Part shown: positions 54,235 through 63,123 of the stretch, in pieces
How the letters are laid out: each line of letters begins with the position of its first letter
Numbering within the stretch: position 1 is the first letter of the stretch
Assembly (NCBI GenBank): GCA_900545215.1
Contig: UQXW01000003.1
Coordinates: forward strand, 1 to 64,000
DNA from: an uncultured Bacteroidota bacterium
GTDB taxonomy: Bacteria > Bacteroidota > Bacteroidia > Bacteroidales > P3
Length of the DNA: 64,000 nucleotides
Reading direction: 5' to 3'
Program-made: the position numbers and the translations under genes
Notes under the pieces: generated by a model
The model's input: only the letters and a program-made list of their open reading frames with translations
Database searches by the model: none
Told to the model about the DNA's origin: nothing

Positions 54235-55917
54235 ATGGACGAACAAATACAACTAAACAGTATCATAGGCGACAGTAATATTTTGGACATCGATGTTCAA
54301 AGCAATACTTCTTCATATATTAAGGTCGTAGGTGTCGGCGGGGCCGGTACCAATGCGGTTAACCACATGTTTGCAAAAGGAATCAAAGGTGTGGACTTAT
54401 TTGTTTGCAACACAGATGCAACGAATTTGAATGCAAGTCCTGTTGCAAACAAAATAAGCATAGGAAAATTGGGAGCGGGCAATGATCCCCAAAGAGGACA
54501 AAAAGCAGCAGAAGAAAATGCTGACAGAATATCGGGTATTTTCGATTCCAATACAAGAATGTTGTTTGTTACTGCCGGAATGGGAGGGGGTACAGGTACC
54601 GGAGCATCTCCTGTCGTTGCAAAGTTGGCAAAGCAAATAGACTTGCCGGAAGAAGGCGAGAAAATATTGGTTGTAGGAGTTGTTACTTTGCCATTCAGTT
54701 TTGAAGGTCGTAAGAGAAGGACGCAGGCAGAGGAAGGTATCAAGAAACTGAAAGAAATTGTCGATTGTATAATCATCGTGAATACCGATAAGTTGAGGGA
54801 GCGAGGAAAAATGTCCTTTAAGGAAGCATTCTCTTTGGCGGATGATGTTTTGTTTACGGCAGTGAAGGGAATATCGGAGATAATGACCAATACCGGTTAT
54901 GTTCAAGTCGATTTCCGAGATGTGCAGTCTGTCATGAAAGATTCCGGTGTGGCTCTTATGGGATTGGGTATTGCAGAGGGAGAGAACAGAGCTTTGGAAG
55001 CAATAAAAGCAGCTACTGCATCCGACTTGCTTAATGATAATGATATTTCACAAACCAAGGATGTGCTTCTGACCATAAGTTGTTCCGAGAAAGACTTCAC
55101 GATGGAGGAATTGGAAGTTATTACGGATTACTTGGAAGAACAGACAAACAAAGACATCAATACAATATGGGGTGTAACATTCGACGAAAGTTTAGGAAAC
55201 AAATTAAGCATTACACTCATAGCAACCGGCTTTGAAGCAAAACAAGAAATGTACACACCGGAACGCAGAACTCCCGGTGGTACGATACCGACCCCGGAAG
55301 AAGCGTCAAAAAAAACTGAAACAATAGTAGTGCAACCTGAGAATAAACAGGAAACGCTTTCACATGCCGGTGCTGACGATATGACAATCAAAGTTGTAGC
55401 TGACGATAAGCCGATAGGTCGAGAACAGCCCAAGCAGGTTGAACCTGATAAGCCTGAGAAAAGGACTATAGTTCTTGATGAAAATATGAACCCTGTGGAT
55501 ACCTCTGCTAAATCAACTGCCGGATTTACTCCGATAACATCTGTAAGCATACATCAGGAACCATCCATGGTGAATGCCATAGCGGAAGAAGAAACATCTC
55601 AAACTACGATTACTGTTGAAACTCCTGCGAAAACAGGAGAATTGGCGGATATCGTAAATCAAACCACATGGCCTTCTCAACCTGCCACAAAAGGAACAAT
55701 GGAAGAAGAACGTGTTGCAAGGATAAAGAGAATCAGAGATATGATGACAACGCCTGACGGCTTGGAGTCCATAATAAATTCCCACCCCAGCATGGAAAAT
55801 GATTATAATATCTCACAAAACTTCTCTTCTCCGAGACCGAAGTCAAGCCTTGGAATAGACAGTTCTGGCGATTTATCTTTCAGAAATAACTCTGCAATAG
55901 ACGCACAAGTCGATTAA
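54235..55917 (+). CDS. ftsZ: cell division protein FtsZ
   Basis: This 560-residue tubulin-like GTPase forms the Z ring. The N-terminal [15 protein letters not shown] and the tubulin signature GGGTGTGAS (from about residue 117) are intact, with the T7 loop segment DFRDVQSVM. The C-terminal part is long (about 335-560), acidic and low in complexity, typical of Bacteroidota FtsZ, with a helical [22 protein letters not shown] segment. The start at 54235 leaves 108 bases from ftsA, a gap with no clear promoter. Confidence 0.97.
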   Translation: MDEQIQLNSIIGDSNILDIDVQSNTSSYIKVVGVGGAGTNAVNHMFAKGIKGVDLFVCNTDATNLNASPVANKISIGKLGAGNDPQRGQKAAEENADRISGIFDSNTRMLFVTAGMGGGTGTGASPVVAKLAKQIDLPEEGEKILVVGVVTLPFSFEGRKRRTQAEEGIKKLKEIVDCIIIVNTDKLRERGKMSFKEAFSLADDVLFTAVKGISEIMTNTGYVQVDFRDVQSVMKDSGVALMGLGIAEGENRALEAIKAATASDLLNDNDISQTKDVLLTISCSEKDFTMEELEVITDYLEEQTNKDINTIWGVTFDESLGNKLSITLIATGFEAKQEMYTPERRTPGGTIPTPEEASKKTETIVVQPENKQETLSHAGADDMTIKVVADDKPIGREQPKQVEPDKPEKRTIVLDENMNPVDTSAKSTAGFTPITSVSIHQEPSMVNAIAEEETSQTTITVETPAKTGELADIVNQTTWPSQPATKGTMEEERVARIKRIRDMMTTPDGLESIINSHPSMENDYNISQNFSSPRPKSSLGIDSSGDLSFRNNSAIDAQVD

Positions 55918-55928
55918 AACCCGGCTTC

Positions 55929-56363
55929 ATGAAAGTAAGAGTGATAAACAAATCCGCAAATATACTTCCGGAGTATGAAACCATTCTTTCAGCAGGAATG
56001 GATTTGCGAGCAAGCATAGAAGAAACCATCATTCTTCAACCGATGCAACGCGTTCTTGTCCCTACCGGTCTGTTCATCGAATTACCCGCAGGTTTTGAAG
56101 CACAGGTCAGACCACGTTCCGGTTTGGCACTCAAACATGGTATAACCGTATTGAACTCTCCCGGAACCATAGATGCGGATTACAGAGGCGAAATCAAGAT
56201 ATTGCTGGTCAATCTTTCTGATAAAGCCTTTGAAATAAAAAATGCCGAACGCATAGCACAAATGATAGTTGCCAAGCATGAAAGAGTGGAGTGGGAACTC
56301 GCCGAAGATTTGACACAAACCCAAAGAGGCGAAGGCGGTTTCGGACATACAGGAAAACAATAG
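55929..56363 (+). CDS. dut: dUTP diphosphatase
   Basis: This 144-residue trimeric dUTPase hydrolyses dUTP to dUMP and pyrophosphate, keeping uracil out of DNA and feeding dTMP synthesis. The five family motifs are visible: [18 protein letters not shown], the [13 protein letters not shown] catalytic loop, [12 protein letters not shown], and the C-terminal [11 protein letters not shown]. Eleven bases separate it from ftsZ. A strong bidirectional terminator follows. Confidence 0.96.
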   Translation: MKVRVINKSANILPEYETILSAGMDLRASIEETIILQPMQRVLVPTGLFIELPAGFEAQVRPRSGLALKHGITVLNSPGTIDADYRGEIKILLVNLSDKAFEIKNAERIAQMIVAKHERVEWELAEDLTQTQRGEGGFGHTGKQ

Positions 56364-56383
56364 AATCTCTATTTGTTATGCTA

Positions 56384-56420
56384 AAAGGTGGTTCTTTCAT
56401 AAGAACCACCTTTCTTTGTG
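56384..56420. terminator. bidirectional terminator between dut and the T9SS protein
   Basis: AAAGGTGGTTCTT (56384-56396) and AAGAACCACCTTT (56401-56413) form a perfect 13-bp stem with a four-base loop, followed by a T-rich stretch on the plus strand. It separates the convergent dcw and T9SS genes. Confidence 0.88.
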
Positions 56421-56446
56421 CTTTACCCGACAATCTGCAGTGAACC

Positions 56447-57460
56447 CTACTCAACCACGAATTTTTTCTTCACCAAGCCCTTGGCTGTCTTCAATCTTAT
56501 GAAGTAAATTCCGGTTTTCAGTCCTTGAACGTTTATGCTCAAAGAGTTGATATTTGAGACTTCCGAAATTATTTCTCGCCCCATTGCATCAATTATCGTG
56601 TATGACTTAATTTTGTAAGAACAGAAAACATTCAACATTTCCTTTGTCGGATTAGGATAAAGAGAAATGTATTGTTCCAATCCGACATTTATCAGAGACG
56701 AAGTTGTGTCTTGAACCGTATCCGGCTCTGCGAATATCGGCATATATAATAAATCACAAAACCATTCGCCAACTAAATTCAACTGTTCGAGGTAAAATCC
56801 TTGCCCGATTTCGTACATCATTTGCAAGAATGGTTTTCTTGTACCGTCGGAGTATCTGACCATGAGAACTTTCCTTGAATTACAAGCAGTAATCTGATTT
56901 GTTTCGAGATCCTGAGTGTAATATGCGAACATTATTCCTGCTCGCGTCCATATCGGACTGTTCAAACCCTCCTCGTAAAAAGAATCCGGAAACCATATTG
57001 AAAACGAGAAATCTCCGTTGACCGTTATCACAGAATCAAATAGAAATTCACCGATTGATGAAGGACAAGAATAAATATTGTTATATGCTGTATGTACACT
57101 TGGTTTTATTGAGACTATAATACTATCGCTATTTGCATCTCTTAATCTGAAAGAATAAAGAGTGTCACAACGGGCGGTTGCATTGTTTATATAGGCAATG
57201 CCTGATAGTCTTGCCACTGAATCACAAGAATAATATTGTTCTATCTCTGCAATCGTATCTCCCCTATTTAATACATAAGGGAAAAATACTCTTGCTGAAT
57301 AGGCAAAGAAAGAGTGACTATCGTAAAGACTTCTGCAAGTTGAGAATGAAGACGGAAAACATAATCGTTCCAAATATTCATCTCCATACATACCCTGAGA
57401 ATGACTTTGCAGACTTGCCAACACTAATGATACGGCGAAAAGAATTTTTGTTGTTTTCAT
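56447..57460 (-). CDS. T9SS-exported protein of unknown function
   Basis: The product is about 337 residues from the ATG whose complement ends at 57460; a longer reading runs into the neighbouring gene. A signal peptide ends near QSHSQ. The last 75 residues are a T9SS type A sorting domain: ISLYPNPTKEMLNVF, SYTIIDAMGREI, VQGLKTGIYFIRLK and a final KKFVVE. The middle, Cys-rich and aromatic, resembles no family I know. It follows the next secreted gene after 14 bases, and the two probably form one transcript. Confidence 0.78.
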   Translation of the reverse strand: MKTTKILFAVSLVLASLQSHSQGMYGDEYLERLCFPSSFSTCRSLYDSHSFFAYSARVFFPYVLNRGDTIAEIEQYYSCDSVARLSGIAYINNATARCDTLYSFRLRDANSDSIIVSIKPSVHTAYNNIYSCPSSIGEFLFDSVITVNGDFSFSIWFPDSFYEEGLNSPIWTRAGIMFAYYTQDLETNQITACNSRKVLMVRYSDGTRKPFLQMMYEIGQGFYLEQLNLVGEWFCDLLYMPIFAEPDTVQDTTSSLINVGLEQYISLYPNPTKEMLNVFCSYKIKSYTIIDAMGREIISEVSNINSLSINVQGLKTGIYFIRLKTAKGLVKKKFVVE

Positions 57461-57474
57461 ATTGCTTTTGTTTT

Positions 57475-58800
57475 TTAATGTGTACTGTAGCAATCTGTTT
57501 GAAATCCCTCTATGATTGGATTGCTTGGTTGTAAAGTTTGCCAAAAAGTTGGTATCGGACCAAAGGGCTGACAATTGGTTGGTGTGTTTGTTGTACCTAT
57601 GTTCGAACCGTCCATATTGATATAATCATACTTGTTGCAACTTGTTCCGGTTTCATAAGTTTTATCTTTCGCAAACAAGAACATGTTATTGTTCATCGGT
57701 TCTGTCCCGACAATGGTGTAATGATATGGCTTGAACATTCTTACCGAGTTAAGGTATGGATATTGCGGACTGTAATTGCCGAAGAAAACAGCTTTAACCT
57801 GCATAGGCAAAGGCATGGCTTGTTTAAGAGGAGCGTAAACCAGATAATCTTTCCACGCATCATCGCCGACCTTTCCGGAAGTCATCAATACCAATAATTC
57901 ATCATCGTCTTTTGAATATTCGACATCTCTGATTATATTCTTTTCGGGTTGCATGATTGTTCTCTCATATTCAAGAGTTATCTGCGGAGACGTCGCCAAG
58001 TCGAATATTTGACAGTACGTATATACATCGCTTGGAAAGAATGCCATATCCGAAACAACGGCATATTTGTGATCATACAGATGTTGCAAGAAAATAGTTT
58101 TCGTATTGTAAGCCAAACCAATCGGGGTCGTGAAATAGCCGCCTCCGGCATAAGATAAGTCGGTCATATAGAAGTGATGCAAGTAAAGATTATTGCCGTC
58201 CAGACCGGCTGTAAGCACATATTTTCCATCCAAGTCTAAATCCTGCCATCTTTCGTTCTGGTTTAGAGATGCTGCAACACTATATTCCAAATTCGGATAC
58301 GATGCTTTGTCGTTCAAATCGATGATTATGCTGTGCGAGTTGGCTGAACCTATTGCTACGACATGAGTAAACATCTTGTCATCGGGATCCTTGTATGCCT
58401 TGATTTTTGAGATATTGTCTATGCCGTTTGCGAGTAAAGCAACTTTTATAATTTCAGGTTGAAAGAAAGCATCAAAGGAAAAGTGTCCTATACGGCAACC
58501 TCCGTTTGTGCTGCAAAAATAAATGGTTTTGTCTTCGAGGACGCAAAAGTCATTTATCGTATCATTTGTTGTGATTTCAACTTTCCGCCCTATCGTATTC
58601 CCATTTTCAAGCAAATAAAACGCATATTGACCGCCACTGCCGGACAAAACAACGCTTATATTCTCGTCATAAATTCGAATCAATTGTCCATGGACATAAT
58701 CTGAATGGTTGGGATTGGTGATTATTGCACTTTCCAACTGTTGGGAGATCCCGATTTGTGAAAGCAAGGACAGAAGCCCTGCGAATAATAGTTTTTTCAT
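57475..58800 (-). CDS. secreted protein of unknown function, possible beta-propeller
   Basis: This 441-residue protein has a signal peptide ending near GISQQ. Repeated short strands with aromatic and Asp/Gly turns (GGQYAFYLLENG, DLNDKASYPNLEYSV, LDLDGKYVLTAGLDG) suggest a beta-propeller fold, but repeat boundaries are unclear. No catalytic motif or sorting domain is seen. It is the first gene of a two-gene unit with the T9SS protein downstream, so it may act with it at the cell surface. That link is an inference from gene order. Confidence 0.65.
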   Translation of the reverse strand: MKKLLFAGLLSLLSQIGISQQLESAIITNPNHSDYVHGQLIRIYDENISVVLSGSGGQYAFYLLENGNTIGRKVEITTNDTINDFCVLEDKTIYFCSTNGGCRIGHFSFDAFFQPEIIKVALLANGIDNISKIKAYKDPDDKMFTHVVAIGSANSHSIIIDLNDKASYPNLEYSVAASLNQNERWQDLDLDGKYVLTAGLDGNNLYLHHFYMTDLSYAGGGYFTTPIGLAYNTKTIFLQHLYDHKYAVVSDMAFFPSDVYTYCQIFDLATSPQITLEYERTIMQPEKNIIRDVEYSKDDDELLVLMTSGKVGDDAWKDYLVYAPLKQAMPLPMQVKAVFFGNYSPQYPYLNSVRMFKPYHYTIVGTEPMNNNMFLFAKDKTYETGTSCNKYDYINMDGSNIGTTNTPTNCQPFGPIPTFWQTLQPSNPIIEGFQTDCYSTH

Positions 58801-58833
58801 CTCATTGATTTTAATCGGTAATTATTTGACGGT

Positions 58834-58842
58834 TCAAAGGTA
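58834..58842 (-). promoter_or_regulatory. promoter -7 element of the secreted protein unit
   Basis: On the minus strand this reads TACCTTTGA, matching TAnnTTTG, 33 bases upstream of the start at 58800. Confidence 0.5.
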
Positions 58843-58921
58843 TGAAATTCTGACAATACAAATAAATTTTTCTGTGAAAAAAGTTTGAATTTCGTCAAAT
58901 ATCAAATTCTATATTTCTTTT

Positions 58922-58937
58922 GGCACGATTTTTGCTT
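58922..58937 (+). promoter_or_regulatory. putative sigma-54 (-24/-12) promoter
   Basis: TGGCACG (58922-58928), four bases, then TTGCT (58933-58937) is a full match to the sigma-54 consensus TGGCACG-N4-TTGCW. It faces right into about 600 bases with no supported gene. The stretch 58843-59567 otherwise holds the hairpin at 59142 and a few short unsupported open frames. Confidence 0.5.
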
Positions 58938-59141
58938 GGATTGTCAACTATCCGTTTACCAAGATGTTACAGTTTTGCTTGTTTTTGATTTTTCCTTTCC
59001 TCAAAAAATATTATCATTTGTCGTTAAAGTTCGCTTATTTGGTGTTCTGTTATCGTTTAGCAATAAATCAAGAGACGCTTCATGCTTAATCGAAATGGTA
59101 TTTTGGACTTGCTTTTGTATTTTTCGTTGATAGCATTCGGC

Positions 59142-59186
59142 AAAACGCCGTTTCCCGTCCTCAATTACGGCGTTTTATTTTCTTCA
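59142..59186 (+). repeat. intergenic palindrome, copy D (terminator-like)
   Basis: AAAACGCCGT (59142-59151) and ACGGCGTTTT (59167-59176) form a perfect 10-bp inverted repeat with a 15-base loop, followed by a T-rich stretch. The stem shares the AAACGCCG-CGGCGTTT core with copies A to C. It may also terminate a transcript from the sigma-54 element 220 bases upstream. Confidence 0.6.
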
Positions 59187-59567
59187 ATCGCCAAGATTTT
59201 TGCAAGTGCTTGGAAGGTAATTATTTATCATCACCTCTTATCCTCGCAAAATTTTCAGAGGGGGCTTCCTTGTCGGTTTCAGGGTTCGCCTTGAAGTTAA
59301 TGAACTTGAAAATCGTTAATCACAACCTCCGCAAAAATCCTCAAATGGTAAAAAATGTGAAAAGCGAAATTGTGTACCGAAAAGTTGTGAATGGCAAAGG
59401 AAAAATGAGCCTGAAAAGGGGTGGAAAGAGGGGAAATTATTTCGTAAACACGGGGTGGATAGAATAGCTGTAGCTGTATTCATCTTTGTTTGTATGAGTT
59501 TTTTAGGGCTGCAACATTATGGCTGCAACATTCTATATTCTCAAACTTGCTGTATTGTCGGACTTGG

Positions 59568-61772
59568 TTAAGGGTTCTGTTTGTTCCACTTGATAAGGTT
59601 CTTTTTGTAGCTTTTGATAAGGTATTTGAACCATTTGTCCGATTCGTATTTATCCATCAGGCGGTTCGATTGTGCTATCTTCTCGTTGCGTTTGCTTTGT
59701 TCGAGGCTCATCATCGCACCTATTTTTTTCTGGATCTTTTTTGTGTGCTTGGATTTGTAGCCGAAGTCTTTCAAACTTGCGAGTGCTTCGACGCTTTGTT
59801 CGTATTGGCGATATTTCATAAGCTGTTCGATGGTGTTGACTGCCAATGCGTCGTTGCCGAAACTGTAAAGTATTTCTCTTATAGGACGGTGCTGAACGCT
59901 CATCTCTTTAAGACTGTGCGTGATATAGAATTGTTCCAATTCGGCATACTCTCTCAGGTATCTGTTCGTGTCTCCGCTTGCAAGGATGCTGTCTGTGGCT
60001 TCCCGCCTTTTCACGTATTCCAATGGTTGTTCGATTTGTCGTTTCAAGGCTCGCAAACGGCTCTTATCCAAACGGCACTCGCTGCTTCCCTTTATCTGCA
60101 TTGCACGATTTATGTAGTCCTCTGCAAGGTAGAAATCGTTCTTTCGTATGCAGTCGATGATGTTGTAAACCATCACATTGATTTCTTCTTGTTTCTTGCT
60201 GCACACCTTGTTGTCTATGGCTCTGAGATAGCTGTTCATTATCTTGACGATGACGCTGTCGTCTTTCATTTTATACCTTTCCAACAATTCTTCCGTTTTG
60301 GCGACAAGGCTATCTGCCTTCTCGACTTCGCCTTGAAATATCGCATATTCCGCATTGTGCATTCTTCTTGCCGTAACTTCCCTTATGGCTGAGATATACA
60401 TTTTCTCCACTTCGTCTTTTTCGGCATCTATCTTGGCGAGTTTGTTCGCACTTTCCAAGACTTCCAATGCTTTTTCGTAATTGTTTACTTTCAAATAGGA
60501 CAAAGTCTCGAAGAATTTATCGTCTATTTCTTTTCTAAGACTGCGTGTCTTTGTGTTTGTTACCGCAGTACTTTTTTCAGGCAAGGCATTATCGGACGAA
60601 GGGATGTATTCTTTCTCTATTTTCTTGACATCTTCTTCGGCATCGCTCTCGGTCTGTTTGATGAACTCGGGGTATTGTTCTGCATACCCTGTGTTGGGTG
60701 CTGCGGATTCAAGACTGTCCAAAACAGGATCGGACTCTTGTAAACTACCTTGAAGCAAAGCTATTTGTCTCAAAATATTGTCTTCGAAGTTTCCGCCTAC
60801 CATGGCAGCAAGTTCTCTTGCTTTATGCAGCAAATCCATTTTGATTTCATTGTTTTTTGCTTCCGGCATGGCTTTGGCTTGTGCGATATAGCTGTTAACG
60901 ACAATGTTCACCACTTCATCAAAACCCGCTGTATCGCTTATGCTTTCGCGATTGCGTTGAAAGTAATCGTATGTATTGTTTATGAAATCGCCCGCTACAT
61001 CATTGCGTCCTTTTGCGATGGCTTTCTTTGTAACGTCTATGTGTTCCTTATATATGTTGTTGCGGCAGTCGGCAAGTTTATTCTTCACCACACCCTCGTT
61101 GCAGATTTTCATGGGGTCTTTTTTGCAATAGTCTTCCAATTCTTCGAGTATGTCGATGGCATAAGCGTATTTGCCTTGCTTGATTAGGGAAAGGGATTGC
61201 AATAGGTTCTTATCGTAGGTATAAACCAATAAATTCTTGCATAAAAGGCTTTCTTCTTCGGAAGGTGCAAAGCCATTGATTATTTCTGTCAGTCTGTCGG
61301 CTGTTTTCATTACCGCTCCGCTGTCGAGGCTTATCTTGGCAAGTTCATAATTTGCCATGACGTTACGCGGGTTGCTTTGTATGCTCTTTTGCAGATAATC
61401 GTATGCCTCCTTGGGTTTGTTGTTCGACTTGGAGAACACGGCTTTCCTATAATACCAATCACTCATTCTCGGTAACATGAACTCCACAAGCTCTCTGTTC
61501 TGTTTTACAAGCGTTTTCAATTCAATCCATTTTGCATAGATGTCGTTGTCGCTGTTGTATATCTCGTTCTTTGTAAGAAAAGCCTCTGCGGAAGAGAGCT
61601 GAAATTCATATACGGGCAACATATCGAAATTTTCACTGCTGATTGCCGCACATGTTTTTATGTGTTTGAGATAATTATTGAGAATATCCTTTTTCGCAGA
61701 GGGCGATAAAGTCTGTGCATAAACCGATACAGCCAAGACAACAAGGCAAATACAGCCGAGAAACTTCTTCAT
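59568..61772 (-). CDS. secreted helical repeat protein of unknown function
   Basis: The product is about 734 residues from the second Met (complement ending at 61772). A signal peptide ends near VSVYAQ. The body is helical, with TPR-like units (for example MLPRMSDWYYRKAVFSK and YDYLQKSIQSNPRN), a Thr/Ser-rich stretch near 395-410 and coiled-coil segments in the C-terminal half. It ends in a basic, Lys-rich helix. TPR regions usually bind other proteins. I know no name for it. It is monocistronic by its own promoter, well separated from its neighbours. Confidence 0.7.
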   Translation of the reverse strand: MKKFLGCICLVVLAVSVYAQTLSPSAKKDILNNYLKHIKTCAAISSENFDMLPVYEFQLSSAEAFLTKNEIYNSDNDIYAKWIELKTLVKQNRELVEFMLPRMSDWYYRKAVFSKSNNKPKEAYDYLQKSIQSNPRNVMANYELAKISLDSGAVMKTADRLTEIINGFAPSEEESLLCKNLLVYTYDKNLLQSLSLIKQGKYAYAIDILEELEDYCKKDPMKICNEGVVKNKLADCRNNIYKEHIDVTKKAIAKGRNDVAGDFINNTYDYFQRNRESISDTAGFDEVVNIVVNSYIAQAKAMPEAKNNEIKMDLLHKARELAAMVGGNFEDNILRQIALLQGSLQESDPVLDSLESAAPNTGYAEQYPEFIKQTESDAEEDVKKIEKEYIPSSDNALPEKSTAVTNTKTRSLRKEIDDKFFETLSYLKVNNYEKALEVLESANKLAKIDAEKDEVEKMYISAIREVTARRMHNAEYAIFQGEVEKADSLVAKTEELLERYKMKDDSVIVKIMNSYLRAIDNKVCSKKQEEINVMVYNIIDCIRKNDFYLAEDYINRAMQIKGSSECRLDKSRLRALKRQIEQPLEYVKRREATDSILASGDTNRYLREYAELEQFYITHSLKEMSVQHRPIREILYSFGNDALAVNTIEQLMKYRQYEQSVEALASLKDFGYKSKHTKKIQKKIGAMMSLEQSKRNEKIAQSNRLMDKYESDKWFKYLIKSYKKNLIKWNKQNP

Positions 61773-61803
61773 AATTCGTAAATATAAGCTTTTCAATCAG
61801 AGA

Positions 61804-61812
61804 GCAAAGATA
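61804..61812 (-). promoter_or_regulatory. promoter -7 element of the helical repeat protein gene
   Basis: On the minus strand this reads TATCTTTGC, an exact match to TAnnTTTGC, 32 bases upstream of the start at 61772. It supports that start. Confidence 0.6.
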
Positions 61813-61920
61813 CTACATATTTTGCAAAGTACCATTGCTTTGCAGAAAGCGTATCGTGTTGCAATTCTCTTTCGCTTCAATTCGTCAAATCGAAAAGACT
61901 AATACAAAAGAGACGGTTTA

Positions 61921-63120
61921 TTAGATTTTCAATTTCCAACGGTATGCGAAATACGTGGTAAGGAAATAGAAACCCGTAAGAATCCACAACCAATAGTTCT
62001 CCATGGATATTTCAGCCATGCTGCTACCCATCGTCATCATTCTTGCAAATCCATTGGCAGCATCAGTCGAAGGAATGATATGCGAAATCATTTCCCACAC
62101 TGCCGGCATTGCTTCACGCGGCCAAGGAAGTCCCGTCATAAGAAGCATAGGCACAGACATGAAGATGTAGAACGGTATTGCATTTTCTCTGTTGTTGAAG
62201 AATACTCCTATGGTCATGCCCAATAATATGACTGCTAAAAGGAATGGGGTAATGAACCAAACAACTTTCATCGGGCTTTCAACAAGCTGCGGTATATTGA
62301 AGTATTTCGGAATGATGATAAGGACATATATCATTATCGGTATGTATGTGATGAATATCGCCAAGGCTCTACCGAAGATTATTCGCAACAAACCGTGATA
62401 ATGCGTACTTTCCTGAATCGAGGCAGCAAGCCTGTCTTTCTCCGTTACTCTGCCGGTAAGCATTCCTATGCCGATTAGCAACGTTTGTTGCAATACCAGT
62501 ATGAGGATAATAGGCAATATGAACGAAGGATAACCTCCGGGATTGTACAAAAGATGTTGAGTCGGTTTGAAAGGCTGAATTGCACTGACTGCTTGGTCGT
62601 ATGTTTTTCCCTGAGCTATAAGATTTTTCGCTTGAATCTCACCTCCCATAGTCAAGGAAACGGAACTTGCAGCCAGAGCAAGGTTCCTGTACCAAAAGAA
62701 CGATGTAACGTCCGCATATACTCCGACGGTTGTTTGTTCCCCTGAATTTATGCTATTGCTGAAATCATCGGGTATATAAATGATACCATGCACCTGAGAC
62801 AGCTTTTGCATACGTTTGGCTTCCTCCATGGAGTTGCAATGGGTTGCAACCCTTACTTCCGGAGTGGCATCAACTCGTCGTATGAACTCCCTGCTTAAAG
62901 CAGTATTCGATTCGTCCACGACCGCAATGGGCATATCATTCAGCAATTCCCTGTTATAGACATATCCGCAAACCATAGGATAAACCAAACATGCTATAAA
63001 GAAAACTATCAGCACACCCTTATCCGTGAAGATGTTGTATAACTCTCTCCGAAGAATGTGAAGCATGTCTATCCATGCCGCTTTATATTTCCGTAAACTT
63101 TCTTTCGTGTTTGAATTCAT
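61921..63120 (-). CDS. ABC-2 type transporter permease
   Basis: This 399-residue membrane protein has one N-terminal helix (about residues 33-53), a large extracytoplasmic region (about 55-195, beginning NDMPIAVVDESNTALSREFIRR) and five or six C-terminal helices. This is the architecture of the YbhR/YhgE-type permeases of drug or polymer exporters. The segment AVVDESNTALSR is typical. The ATPase and membrane-fusion partners are not in the window and may lie beyond the edge. It follows the second permease after three bases. Confidence 0.87.
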   Translation of the reverse strand: MNSNTKESLRKYKAAWIDMLHILRRELYNIFTDKGVLIVFFIACLVYPMVCGYVYNRELLNDMPIAVVDESNTALSREFIRRVDATPEVRVATHCNSMEEAKRMQKLSQVHGIIYIPDDFSNSINSGEQTTVGVYADVTSFFWYRNLALAASSVSLTMGGEIQAKNLIAQGKTYDQAVSAIQPFKPTQHLLYNPGGYPSFILPIILILVLQQTLLIGIGMLTGRVTEKDRLAASIQESTHYHGLLRIIFGRALAIFITYIPIMIYVLIIIPKYFNIPQLVESPMKVVWFITPFLLAVILLGMTIGVFFNNRENAIPFYIFMSVPMLLMTGLPWPREAMPAVWEMISHIIPSTDAANGFARMMTMGSSMAEISMENYWLWILTGFYFLTTYFAYRWKLKI

Positions 63121-63123
63121 AAG

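Noticed and set aside
59082..59467. Short open frames of 70 and 85 codons in the gap before the helical repeat gene
   Set aside because: They span the palindrome and have no recognisable motif, signal or start context. They are more likely non-coding.
59490..60392. 300-codon plus-strand frame opposite the helical repeat gene
   Set aside because: Its composition, rich in Phe, Val and Leu, is typical of the antisense of a Lys/Glu-rich coding region, and no promoter or motif supports it.
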